Source: Saccharicrinis sp041595375
GTDB taxonomy: Bacteria > Bacteroidota > Bacteroidia > Bacteroidales > Marinilabiliaceae
Assembly (NCBI GenBank): GCA_041595375.1
Contig: JBFHKL010000038.1
Location: forward strand, 1 to 22,061
Length of the DNA stretch: 22,061 nt
Direction: 5' to 3'
The notes under the pieces are model-generated. The model was not told the origin of the DNA. It was given only the letters and a program-made list of their open reading frames with translations, and did no database searches. Positions within the stretch are counted from its first letter, which is position 1; every line of letters begins with the position of its first letter. Positions 7,797 to 15,774 of this stretch are shown piece by piece. The position numbers and the translations under genes were made by a program.

Positions 7797-9431
7797 ATGA
7801 AGCAAATTAAAAGGTTAGGATTTTATTTTTTCTTATGTATGCTTACTATTTCTTGTCAGCAGAAAAAAGAGAATAAAGAAACCACTAAATCAAAACGACC
7901 CAATATCATATTTATGATGTCGGATGATCATGCATACCAGGCAATTAGTGCTTATTCAAATAGGCTGACAGAAACACCTAATATTGATAGGATTGCCAAT
8001 GAAGGTATGTTGTTTAAAAATGCCTGTGTAACCAACTCTATTTGTGCACCTTCGCGTGCCGTTATTTTAACCGGTAAACACAGTCATTTAAATGGTAAAA
8101 CTGATAATTACTTTCCTTTTGACACTACTCAGATCACTTTTCCTCAATTATTGCAGGATGCTGGATATCAGACTGCCATGTTTGGTAAGCTGCACTTTGG
8201 TAATAGTCCCAAAGGGTTTGATGAGTTTAAAATATTACCTGGGCAAGGAAATTATTATAATCCGGATTTTATTACTAAAAATGAAGGAACAATCAGGGTT
8301 GAGGGATATGTTACCGATATTATCACTGATATGACAATCAATTGGTTAGAGAAAGAAAGAGATGCGGATAAACCTTTTATGCTATTTTACCTACATAAAG
8401 CTCCTCATCGAGAGTGGTTACCTGCAGAGAGACACTATAAAAAATTCACGCAAAAAACATTTCCGGAACCGGAAACCTTATTTGATGATTATAAAGGGCG
8501 GGGTACTGCAGCCAAAACAGCAGAGATGAATTTACTTACCTATATGAACTGGGCCGGCGATTCAAAAATTCGTCCTGAACTCATGGACGAACTGGGTATA
8601 TCGGAGACTTGTGATTGGGATAAGGCTGCCTTTGCAACCGAAGTAGAAAGACAAAACCCTGAACAACGCGCCAAATGGGATGCAGTTTATGATCCTATTA
8701 ATGACGATTTTAAGAAGAATTACAACAGTATGACGAAAAAGGAATTGATGCAATGGCGATATCAGCGTTATATGCAGGATTACCTGGGAACCATTGCCGC
8801 TGTTGATGAGGGTGTAGGTACTGTTTTGGATTATCTGGATGAAAAAGGATTAGCCGATAATACCATCGTGGTGTATACTTCCGATCAGGGCTTTTACCTG
8901 GGAGAGCATGGCTGGTTCGATAAGCGTTTTATTTACAATGAGTCATTTAAAACACCACTGCTGGTGCGTTGGCCTCAAGTTATTCAGGCAGGTAGTGTAA
9001 ATACCCAAATGGTGCAGAACCTCGATTTTGCGCAGACCTTTCTAGAGGCTGCTGGTGTTGAAGCTCCTTCTGATATGCAGGGCGAAAGTCTTATTCCAAT
9101 TTTTAATGGTCACACTGAAGGATTTAGAGATGCAGTATATTATCATTATTACGAATATCCTTCTGTGCATATGGTAAAACGACACTATGGCATCGTAACC
9201 GAGGACTATAAACTTATTCATTTTTATTATGATGTGGATGAATGGGAGTTATATGATCGTAAAAAAGATGTAAACGAAATGACTAACGTATATAATGATC
9301 CGGCCTATGCTGAGGTGCTTAAAGAACTACATTCAAAATTAAAGGATTTACGTGTCAAATATAAGGATTCGCCAGAGTTGGATAGTACCTATATTTATAA
9401 TTTCTTAAATAGGGATACTCCAAGCCATTAA
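7797..9431 (+). CDS. S1 family (formylglycine-dependent) sulfatase lipoprotein
   Basis: This 544-residue type I sulfatase removes sulfate esters from carbohydrate. The lipobox LTISC places the lipidated Cys at residue 20. The core begins with RPNIIFMMSDDH, whose acidic residues bind calcium. The modification motif CAPSR has Cys83, which must be converted to formylglycine, and is followed by the usual LTGKHSH. Downstream are GKLHFG, HKAPHREW, and TSDQGFYLGEHGWFDKR, all standard sulfatase signatures. The C-terminal HYYEYP...KRHYG...YKLIHFY...WELYD pattern resembles, from memory, Bacteroides sulfatases of the N-acetylglucosamine-6-sulfatase group (S1_11 or near relatives); the subfamily needs a search. 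Activity needs a maturase such as anSME, not present in the window. It is the last gene of the hydrolase series. Confidence 0.93.
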   Translation: MKQIKRLGFYFFLCMLTISCQQKKENKETTKSKRPNIIFMMSDDHAYQAISAYSNRLTETPNIDRIANEGMLFKNACVTNSICAPSRAVILTGKHSHLNGKTDNYFPFDTTQITFPQLLQDAGYQTAMFGKLHFGNSPKGFDEFKILPGQGNYYNPDFITKNEGTIRVEGYVTDIITDMTINWLEKERDADKPFMLFYLHKAPHREWLPAERHYKKFTQKTFPEPETLFDDYKGRGTAAKTAEMNLLTYMNWAGDSKIRPELMDELGISETCDWDKAAFATEVERQNPEQRAKWDAVYDPINDDFKKNYNSMTKKELMQWRYQRYMQDYLGTIAAVDEGVGTVLDYLDEKGLADNTIVVYTSDQGFYLGEHGWFDKRFIYNESFKTPLLVRWPQVIQAGSVNTQMVQNLDFAQTFLEAAGVEAPSDMQGESLIPIFNGHTEGFRDAVYYHYYEYPSVHMVKRHYGIVTEDYKLIHFYYDVDEWELYDRKKDVNEMTNVYNDPAYAEVLKELHSKLKDLRVKYKDSPELDSTYIYNFLNRDTPSH

Positions 9432-9469
9432 AGTAAAAAGTATATTGCCCTTACAAACCTATTCTTTTT

Positions 9470-9501
9470 CTAAAGGAGACTAATTGCATAGACTCCTTTA
9501 G
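9470..9501. terminator. Stem-loop between the convergent sulfatase and ccsA-like genes
   Basis: CTAAAGGAG (9470-9478) and CTCCTTTAG (9493-9501) form a perfect 9-bp stem with a 14-base loop, 38 bases after the sulfatase stop codon. There is no T-run after it on either strand, so it is not a standard intrinsic terminator. Its place between convergent genes suggests a transcript end or RNA-stabilising hairpin. Nothing else convincing lies between the two genes. Confidence 0.5.
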
Positions 9502-9649
9502 GAATTGAAGGGTGGTAATATTGATGGTTTGTTTTTTAATGTGTTTATTGGTTAACAGGTTCATTAGGACTAAAGATAAATTCTCGCTTAATACAAATAC
9601 GATATCAAAAGCCTATGCTGTAATTCCATTGTTTAATGAAACTCATGGT

Positions 9650-10435
9650 TTAGTTCGAATATATATGAATACTGTTCATCGCTGCCGGAAGATAATTAAT
9701 TCCGAACCAACAAATGAGTAATACCACAAATGCCAATAATAATATAGTAAATACATGATGATGAGTCAGCTTACTTTTTATTCTGAAATGGATATAAATT
9801 AAATAAACTGACCAAGTAAGAAATGCCCAGGTCTCTTTGGGATCCCATGTCCAATAGTGCCCCCAGGCTTCCTTTGCCCATAATGCTCCGAATATAAGTC
9901 CTAACGATAGGAAACCAAATCCGACATACACAATATTATCAGTTTTAAGAATGAAATCTTCCTTAAGATTTCCTTTTTTTAAAGTATATAATCCTAGCAT
10001 AGCGAAAAGTGCCGATAAGCCTAATAAGGCATAAGCAAGCATGTATACAATTACATGAGGAACAAACCAAACGCTTTGTAATGCAGGCATCAATGTTTTG
10101 CTATAAATATCAGGATTTAGGTAATTCAACAACAAAAATAGTATCGCCATGCTTAGCGAATAAATCAGCATCAATTTTATTTTCCATCGTTTAAATATTA
10201 CATAGCCTGATATGGCTAGAAACAATGAATACCAAAGCCGTGTTTCGCCGAGTGTTCTTAAAGGCGGGCGTTGCAGATTTATCCATAGCACAGTGATAAA
10301 TACGGCCAGACTTAAAATGCCTGAAATAGCCGATATATTAGCTATTTTACTTGTTTTATCTGAAAGTGAAACTAGGATAGCAAAACACCATAATACCAGT
10401 GAGATTAGTGCAAACGCTTCAAAATTATACCACAT
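9650..10435 (-). CDS. ccsA: CcsA-like cytochrome c biogenesis protein (heme handling)
   Basis: This 261-residue polytopic membrane protein belongs to the CcmC/CcsA heme-handling family. In System II cytochrome c maturation, CcsA works with CcsB to move heme to the periplasmic face and attach it to CxxCH motifs. The diagnostic WWD-type motif WGHYWTWDPKETWA occupies residues 191-204. His127 in WFVPH and His257 near the C-terminus are likely heme ligands, and PPLRTLGETRLWYS at residues 57-70 is a conserved N-terminal loop. About seven or eight hydrophobic segments are visible. It is shorter than typical CcsA, which fits the C-terminal half of an NrfI/CcsBA-like system encoded as a separate gene. 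It is the last gene of the nrf operon, 82 bases after the ccsB-like gene. Confidence 0.85.
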   Translation of the reverse strand: MWYNFEAFALISLVLWCFAILVSLSDKTSKIANISAISGILSLAVFITVLWINLQRPPLRTLGETRLWYSLFLAISGYVIFKRWKIKLMLIYSLSMAILFLLLNYLNPDIYSKTLMPALQSVWFVPHVIVYMLAYALLGLSALFAMLGLYTLKKGNLKEDFILKTDNIVYVGFGFLSLGLIFGALWAKEAWGHYWTWDPKETWAFLTWSVYLIYIHFRIKSKLTHHHVFTILLLAFVVLLICWFGINYLPAAMNSIHIYSN

Positions 10436-10517
10436 TATACTTCTTTATATTCTGTTTATAGATGTTGTTATTATCAAACTCACTTTTATTGAAATGGATG
10501 TATTTTAAATTATTATT

Positions 10518-11738
10518 TTAGGTATTGTTTGCTCTTTTACCAGTCCATATCAAGTAGAAAGCACCTGCGATTAGTAAGAAGAATCCCATGTAAACCAAGG
10601 GTAGCCAGGGATCTTTGACCAGTTCCAAAATACTTTGAGTTGACCATCTGCCCTGTGATGCATCATAACTGGTTTGATATACCTTCCAGCCGGAAATGTC
10701 AATAGGTTTATTCACCTCTATGATGGTATCATATAAGGACCCCTCTTTTTCAAAAACAGAGATCTCAGACAAGAAGCGCTTTGCTTCAGGTTTGGTCATC
10801 AGTATTGTGGTGCCAGAATCAATTTGATACATCTGCTGACGATACAAAATCCCGGGACCTGAAATCCAGAAGGTATCTGTATGGTCGTTATACGTCTTAA
10901 TTATTTTTACAGATTGAGTTGCCCCCATGCCTAAAACAGGTTCAAACCTATTCATTACAGGAGCAGAACTCATAAATAGTTTTTCTATTTTTAAATCAAA
11001 GTTCTTATACCTGAATTGTAAACCTTCATGAGGGTCTATAAGCAATGGTTTGTTATTGTGCTTGATAATTTGCCCACTTGCACTTTCAATAAACGCTATC
11101 TTTGCAGGGTATTCTTCCATGGAAAAATCGCGTAACTTTACTGCAAAGTTTAATTCTTCTGTTCTGTTTCCGTTCCCAATTCCGTACCAAGTAGTTTTTC
11201 CTTCCTCAAGAAACATGTTTAGTTTTTGGATATCTCCTGCACCCAAATGAGCCGATGCAATGCATAGCCATAAACCAAAATGGTTCAGGAAAAATCCGAT
11301 ATTCTTTTTAGACCGTTTAGTTAGTCGTTTTATCGTTACTGTTCCCAGTATAATTAAAAAGAAGATAACACCTATGGAGTATGTCCAGCTGGAAGTAACA
11401 TCAAACAGAAAAAAAAAGGATTCAGATTGTTTCTGAGGAATTAAAGCCATCAATAGAGATGGAACCACAAAAAGAGTTACTGCTGCAATGGATGCAGGTG
11501 TGCTGTAAAACCATCTGAACTCAACTCTTTTTCTTGCTAACAGGAATATCAAATAGGATATAATAGCCAATAATAAAAGAAAAACAAGATTGACAGGCCA
11601 TATTAATTTAGGGGCTTTAGTCTCTGTAATAAATTCAATTCCTAAAGACGCTAGAAATAAGGCAAATGCGATGAAGAAGCTTTCAGGATACTTCCAGGGA
11701 AGTACCCATAAGCTCTTTTTTTCTTTTGTATGTTGCAA
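10518..11738 (-). CDS. ccsB: CcsB/ResB-like cytochrome c biogenesis protein
   Basis: The 406-residue product looks like the ResB/CcsB partner of System II cytochrome c maturation, which with CcsA forms the heme delivery and ligation complex. There are N-terminal membrane segments (about residues 19-36, 44-66, 80-100, 117-136 and 148-166), a large periplasmic domain (about 170-370), and one last segment at about 380-400. The end of the periplasmic domain, DISGWKVYQTSYD followed by LVKDPWLPLVYMGFFLLIAG, is the characteristic ResB C-terminal pattern. Only 11 bases separate it from nrfA, so the two are almost certainly cotranscribed. NrfI in some epsilonproteobacteria is a fusion of these two partners; here they are split. 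Dedication to NrfA/NrfH maturation is inferred from the operon. Confidence 0.83.
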   Translation of the reverse strand: MQHTKEKKSLWVLPWKYPESFFIAFALFLASLGIEFITETKAPKLIWPVNLVFLLLLAIISYLIFLLARKRVEFRWFYSTPASIAAVTLFVVPSLLMALIPQKQSESFFFLFDVTSSWTYSIGVIFFLIILGTVTIKRLTKRSKKNIGFFLNHFGLWLCIASAHLGAGDIQKLNMFLEEGKTTWYGIGNGNRTEELNFAVKLRDFSMEEYPAKIAFIESASGQIIKHNNKPLLIDPHEGLQFRYKNFDLKIEKLFMSSAPVMNRFEPVLGMGATQSVKIIKTYNDHTDTFWISGPGILYRQQMYQIDSGTTILMTKPEAKRFLSEISVFEKEGSLYDTIIEVNKPIDISGWKVYQTSYDASQGRWSTQSILELVKDPWLPLVYMGFFLLIAGAFYLIWTGKRANNT

Positions 11739-11749
11739 GATAATTTATG

Positions 11750-13249
11750 CTAATAGTTTAATTCTCTTTGACTGGCCTCTTGAAGCCATTTAGGAACAAC
11801 TGTTTCCAGAAATTCTTCCTTCTCAGCGTTTAATTGAGCCATATCTAAGCCAATATATTTCTGAGCCTTTGCTTTTGTTGAAATATCAGGAATGTTTACT
11901 TCCTTGTTGTAACCAAGGTCTGCTAATAAGCGTGTGAGCTTAATTCGGGCTTCCTGAGCAATGTGAATACCCGTAGATACAATACGTCCTGTTTCAACCG
12001 GAGAATGGAAAGACCCTCCATGAGCCGCTACTGAGTAGTCCCAACGCCATTGTGCATGCCGGATATCCTGTAGAATTGCATCCATCTGATCCTCTGTAGC
12101 TCCTTTGTCCCAAGCTGTTTTGGCTTCTATATGGGCTTTTACCAGTAAATCTTCAAGCACTATTACATTTTCTTTGATTTTATCCTGACGTGAAAAAACA
12201 TCAGTAATCAATTGATGAGTTTCCTCTCGGTGACAGACCTGACAAGAATTGGCTACATTATTAAGTGGACTTTGTATATGATGGTCCGTAAATTTCACCC
12301 CTCCTTCGCTCTTGTAAGGCATATGACAGTCTGCACAGGAAACCCCTCGTTGGGCGTGCACACCTGTAAGGTAAGTCTCGTAACCAGGATGCTGAGCTTT
12401 AAGCATGGGTGCTTTACTGAGTTGATGTGTCCAGTCCTTAAAGTTCATGTCGTCATAATAGGTTTCTACAGCTTCTACAGTCATTCCATTATCCCAAGGA
12501 AAAGTGAGGTATGATACCCCTTCAATTTTTTCTTTATTAAAATAATATTCCACATGGCACTGGACACAAACCAGACTTCTCATTTCCTGATGTGTGGCTT
12601 TGCTAATGTCCCTGCCTTGCCTTTCAAATGCTTCAACTAATGCAGGACGTGATATACGCAATTGCATAGTGTTTACATCATGACAGTCAGCACAACCAAT
12701 GGGGTTTACTATTTCTGCTCCCCATTTTTCCCAGGATCCTTTGTAAAATTCAGCAATACCTACTTCATTCATCATCCGGGGTACATCCGGACTTTTACAT
12801 GTCCAACAGGTATTTGGCATTGGACTATTTGTACTATCATTCGGTGCACCTGTTCTAAGTATATTTCGCACATCCTCAATGGCATAATAATGTCCGCGTC
12901 CCTGTTTGTATTCTTTAGAGAAAGCATATCCAGCCCACAAAATAACCATTCTTGGGTCATCTTCTAATTCATCTATAGTTGCAGAACCGTTGTATTTGCT
13001 GCGAAACATGGTGTCTGAAGTATTGTAATAGGATTCAAATTCACGAGGAAAGTTTGCACCCCATTTCTCATTTCTTGGTTCAAATTGAGAGAAATCGTTT
13101 TTAGGAGCATAGGCAAAAACGGCTTCACTTCTTCTTTCTACAACATTAGATGCTAATATCCCCAATAAGAATACAACTACAATTGTTCCAAGGAAAAGAA
13201 TCCAACCTTTCCAGGGTTTTTCTTTGATTTGTTCGCTGAATGATTTCAT
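11750..13249 (-). CDS. nrfA: Cytochrome c nitrite reductase, pentaheme catalytic subunit
   Basis: NrfA reduces nitrite to ammonium with six electrons in the periplasm, and can also reduce nitric oxide and hydroxylamine. The 499-residue protein has an N-terminal hydrophobic export or anchor segment (about residues 14-34). Five heme sites are present: CWTCK (148-152), the Lys-ligated catalytic heme, then CADCH (186-190), CVQCH (228-232), CADCH (305-309) and CQVCH (336-340). Expected active-site residues are visible: Arg128 in EDVRN, Tyr235 directly after the third heme in CHVEYY, and His298 in TGVHAQ. Lys284 and Gln286 in KAQHPGY belong to the usual calcium site, with the heme-ligand His287 next to them. 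The set is complete and full length. It lies 111 bases after nrfH and 11 bases before the ccsB-like gene. Confidence 0.97.
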   Translation of the reverse strand: MKSFSEQIKEKPWKGWILFLGTIVVVFLLGILASNVVERRSEAVFAYAPKNDFSQFEPRNEKWGANFPREFESYYNTSDTMFRSKYNGSATIDELEDDPRMVILWAGYAFSKEYKQGRGHYYAIEDVRNILRTGAPNDSTNSPMPNTCWTCKSPDVPRMMNEVGIAEFYKGSWEKWGAEIVNPIGCADCHDVNTMQLRISRPALVEAFERQGRDISKATHQEMRSLVCVQCHVEYYFNKEKIEGVSYLTFPWDNGMTVEAVETYYDDMNFKDWTHQLSKAPMLKAQHPGYETYLTGVHAQRGVSCADCHMPYKSEGGVKFTDHHIQSPLNNVANSCQVCHREETHQLITDVFSRQDKIKENVIVLEDLLVKAHIEAKTAWDKGATEDQMDAILQDIRHAQWRWDYSVAAHGGSFHSPVETGRIVSTGIHIAQEARIKLTRLLADLGYNKEVNIPDISTKAKAQKYIGLDMAQLNAEKEEFLETVVPKWLQEASQRELNY

Positions 13250-13360
13250 AGAATTATAGTTTATTTTTAAGGCTTACTAATACTATACATAATTGGTAAT
13301 CGTATTTTTCTTATGCTGTTATCAGGTATGGATATTTCATTATTGTAATGTACTGAATGA

Positions 13361-13945
13361 TTACTCTGCTACCTTTAATGCTTCTTTTAACCATTCGGGT
13401 ACAGGACTTTCAGGCAATGGTACTTTTGCATTCGGAGTGCTTGAAAGACTGTTTACTCTTCCATGAGGAACTTCCCGGTGACAATCCCAACACTTTTTCT
13501 CTGTTCTGTTTGAATGAAAATCAGTATGAATGGTATTCATTTTTGAGTCGGTAATAAGGTCGCTGTGGCAACGTACACAGTTTTGTTGTACAACATGTTG
13601 TCCTTCTTCCTTTATCTGAATGACCTGAGGCTCTGCACGTAATGTAAAAATAGTTGCATGCCGCATACCGTCTTTGCCTTTGAAATAATACTTGTTAATA
13701 ACGTTGTTGTGCGGTACATGACAGTCATTGCAATTAGCCTTTTCTCGATGAGAGCTATGCATCCATGTGGCATATTGAGGTGCCATAATATGGCAGTTTA
13801 CGCAGGTTCTGGGGTTGTCGGATAGATAGGATGGTGCATTAGATATATAAAACAGAAACGAAAAAATACCTACGAGAATAGCCGAACTGACAATAACTGT
13901 AAACAACCATTTGTCAGGAGGTGAAATCTGTTTGAGTATTTTCAT
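13361..13945 (-). CDS. nrfH: Tetraheme quinol dehydrogenase NrfH (NapC/NirT family)
   Basis: NrfH anchors NrfA to the membrane and passes electrons to it from menaquinol. The 194-residue protein has one N-terminal membrane helix (about residues 13-34) and four CxxCH sites: CVNCH (48-52), CNDCH (72-76), CVRCH (123-127) and CWDCH (142-146). Met54 follows the first heme in CHIM and is the expected axial ligand position in NrfH. HSSHREKANCNDCHVPH between hemes 1 and 2 is typical of the NapC/NirT family. It is the first gene of the nrf operon, and the predicted promoter and dyad lie in the 13946-14074 leader. Confidence 0.95.
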   Translation of the reverse strand: MKILKQISPPDKWLFTVIVSSAILVGIFSFLFYISNAPSYLSDNPRTCVNCHIMAPQYATWMHSSHREKANCNDCHVPHNNVINKYYFKGKDGMRHATIFTLRAEPQVIQIKEEGQHVVQQNCVRCHSDLITDSKMNTIHTDFHSNRTEKKCWDCHREVPHGRVNSLSSTPNAKVPLPESPVPEWLKEALKVAE

Positions 13946-14029
13946 AAATAGCTGTTTTTATTCTAGTGTCTTAATCGCTCTCCTTTTATAATCATCAATG
14001 TTTTTCAGTAAACTTCCTGCTATGGTATA

Positions 14030-14037
14030 CAAATATA
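14030..14037 (-). promoter_or_regulatory. Predicted -7 element of the nrf promoter
   Basis: Read on the minus strand this is TATATTTG, an exact match to the Bacteroidota -7 consensus TAnnTTTG. It lies 84 bases upstream of the nrfH start codon. No TTTG -33 box is found at the usual distance, as expected for an activator-dependent promoter. The predicted transcription start is near 14024. Confidence 0.5.
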
Positions 14038-14058
14038 TACTATAAAAATTGTTGTAGT

Positions 14059-14074
14059 TGTAACAACTGTTACA
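14059..14074. promoter_or_regulatory. CRP/FNR-type dyad upstream of nrfH
   Basis: TGTAAC and GTTACA form perfect 6-base arms around AACT. The centre is about 42 bases upstream of the predicted nrf transcription start, the classical position of a CRP/FNR-family activator that contacts RNA polymerase directly. A relative of FNR or HcpR would fit an nrf operon, but the regulator is not in the window and its identity is inferred. The site lies in the shared region between nrfH and the divergent PepSY gene. Confidence 0.5.
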
Positions 14075-14154
14075 GCTTATTGCATTCCTAACAATTATTA
14101 TTGTGTCTAAATAAAGTTAATAACTTTTACAATACGTTAAGAAAACAATAACAG

Positions 14155-14164
14155 GTTCTAGAAC
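14155..14164. promoter_or_regulatory. 10-bp palindrome upstream of the PepSY-type gene
   Basis: GTTCTAGAAC is a perfect palindrome ending 50 bases before the ATG at 14215. It could be an operator for the divergent PepSY-cupin-DUF438 genes. A weak -7-like TAACTTTT lies at 14121-14128. Neither is strong evidence alone. Confidence 0.25.
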
Positions 14165-14214
14165 ATGAAAATTGATAAATCGACAACGTGTAGTTTTTTT
14201 TAAAAGGATTGTAC

Positions 14215-15738
14215 ATGAATAAGGTATATAAAAAACTTCATAAATGGCCTGGACTAATCATAGCATTTCTGTTGCTCTATTTCTCAGTTTCGGGAATAAT
14301 AATGAATCACCGGGAGTTTTTTTCAGGTATAGATGTCTCAAGAAATGCTTTACCCATAGAGTTCCAATACCAAAACTGGAATAATGGGGCAATAAAAGGC
14401 AACCTTATTGTGAATAAGGATAGCATACTTGTTTATGGGAATATAGGTGTATGGCTTACTGATTCTGATTTTCAAGTTTATCGTGCTTTCAATATGGGTT
14501 TTCCGGAAGGTAGTGATAATAGGAAAATATTTGATCTTCATCAGGCAAAAGATGGCCATTTATATACAGCTACTCAGTTTGGATTGTTTGCATTTGATAA
14601 GGATCATAGTCAATGGTGTAAGTTTAATTTAGAGGTTGATATAGCGAGATTTGTGGCTATTGAGAGCATCGGAGATACCCTTTATGTAATAAACCGTTCA
14701 TCTCTGTTTAAAGGTAAATCTGCAGGTATAAATACCCAATTTCAAAAGATAGAACTCAAACGGCCTTTAGGTTTCGATGAAAAGGTTTCACTTTTTAAAA
14801 CCATTTGGCAGATTCATTCCGGTGAAATATTTGGGATGACTGGGAAATTGTTTGTTGATGGCTTAGCTATTGTAACCATTTTTTTATCGTTGTCAGGTAT
14901 GATATACTTCTTTTTCCCAAACTGGATAAAACGAAGAAAGAAGAAAACAAAGAGCGTTAAGGCAATAGTAAAAACGAATCAATGGTCATTAAAATGGCAT
15001 AATAAAACTGGAGCTTGGTTATTTGTCTGTTTACTCATATTGTTTTTTACAGGTATGTTTTTACGACCTCCTTTGCTCATTGCTGTAGTGTATTCTAAAG
15101 TAAACCCGATAAAATATTCTCATCTTGATCAAGCCAATCCATGGTACGATAAATTGAGGGATTTAAAATATGATGAAAAGCTAAATCACTTTCTTCTGGC
15201 TACTTCGGAAGGAATGTTTTATATGGATAAAGATAAACTTCTGCCAATAGCTTTTGATGTTCAGCCTCCGGTAAGTGTAATGGGAATTAATGTGTTAGAG
15301 TCCTTTCGTGATGGCGCCTATATAATCGGTTCGTTTAGTGGGTTGTTTCTGTGGCATCCCGATCATCCGGAGATTTACAATTATGCACAAGGTAAATTAC
15401 ATCAAGGAAATACGTCAGGCAGACCCATAGGCGATTTTAAAGTCTCAGGATTGATTAATGATATTGATGGTAAGCAATATATGATTGATTACGATAAAGG
15501 AGCAATTCCTCTTTATCACGAAAAGTTGTTTCCCAAAATGCCCAATAATGTTATTAAAGCATCCGGAATGTCTCTTTGGAACTTATCCCTTGAAATTCAT
15601 ACCGGCCGTTTTTTTCGCTTTCTCCTTGGTAACTTTTACATTCTGTTGGTTCCCTTATCGGGTTTAGTGAGTATTATCGTAGTGCTAAGTGGTTATCTCC
15701 TTTGGCGAAAGAAATATAAGAAAACCAAAGTCCAATAA
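14215..15738 (+). CDS. PepSY-type transmembrane protein with duplicated periplasmic modules
   Basis: This protein of 507 residues resembles PepSY-associated TM proteins, a family tied to iron, heme and membrane redox functions. I chose the ATG at 14215 because AAAGGA lies 7 bases before it; an in-frame TTG two codons upstream is a poorer start. Four membrane segments (about 13-31, 213-233, 264-282, 474-496) flank two large periplasmic regions. The halves repeat: LHKWPG (His9) and KWHNKTG (His262) before the entering helices, IHSGEIFG (His201) and IHTGRFFR (His462) before the leaving ones. The soluble parts hold propeller-like repeats (TATQFGLFAFD, LATSEGMFYMD, GSFSGLFLWHP). The histidines could bind heme b, but this is inference. 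It is divergent from nrfH and 36 bases before the cupin gene. Confidence 0.7.
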   Translation: MNKVYKKLHKWPGLIIAFLLLYFSVSGIIMNHREFFSGIDVSRNALPIEFQYQNWNNGAIKGNLIVNKDSILVYGNIGVWLTDSDFQVYRAFNMGFPEGSDNRKIFDLHQAKDGHLYTATQFGLFAFDKDHSQWCKFNLEVDIARFVAIESIGDTLYVINRSSLFKGKSAGINTQFQKIELKRPLGFDEKVSLFKTIWQIHSGEIFGMTGKLFVDGLAIVTIFLSLSGMIYFFFPNWIKRRKKKTKSVKAIVKTNQWSLKWHNKTGAWLFVCLLILFFTGMFLRPPLLIAVVYSKVNPIKYSHLDQANPWYDKLRDLKYDEKLNHFLLATSEGMFYMDKDKLLPIAFDVQPPVSVMGINVLESFRDGAYIIGSFSGLFLWHPDHPEIYNYAQGKLHQGNTSGRPIGDFKVSGLINDIDGKQYMIDYDKGAIPLYHEKLFPKMPNNVIKASGMSLWNLSLEIHTGRFFRFLLGNFYILLVPLSGLVSIIVVLSGYLLWRKKYKKTKVQ

Positions 15739-15774
15739 ATTATTGTAACTTTTAAAATATTAAAATAGATAATT

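Noticed and set aside
9470..9501. Stem-loop as a standard intrinsic terminator
   Set aside because: No T-run follows on either strand; it is listed only as a possible transcript-end hairpin.
9512..9721. 69-codon + strand frame after the sulfatase gene
   Set aside because: It overlaps the 3' end of the ccsA-like gene on the opposite strand, has no recognisable domain, and reads like translated intergenic sequence.
10212..10508. 98-codon + strand frame opposite the ccsA-like gene
   Set aside because: Most of it lies antisense to the conserved CcsA-like protein, and no family pattern is seen.
12212..12967. Two + strand frames of about 100 codons inside nrfA
   Set aside because: They are antisense to the NrfA coding sequence, whose heme motifs fix the true frame.
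10518..13249. Split ccsB and ccsA as an anomaly
   Set aside because: Separate CcsB and CcsA partners beside nrfHA are, as far as I recall, normal in Bacteroidota; fusion is the lineage-specific variant.
14209..14214. TTG start for the PepSY-type gene
   Set aside because: An ATG two codons later has AAAGGA at good spacing and begins the conserved KLHKWPG N-terminus, so 14215 is preferred.
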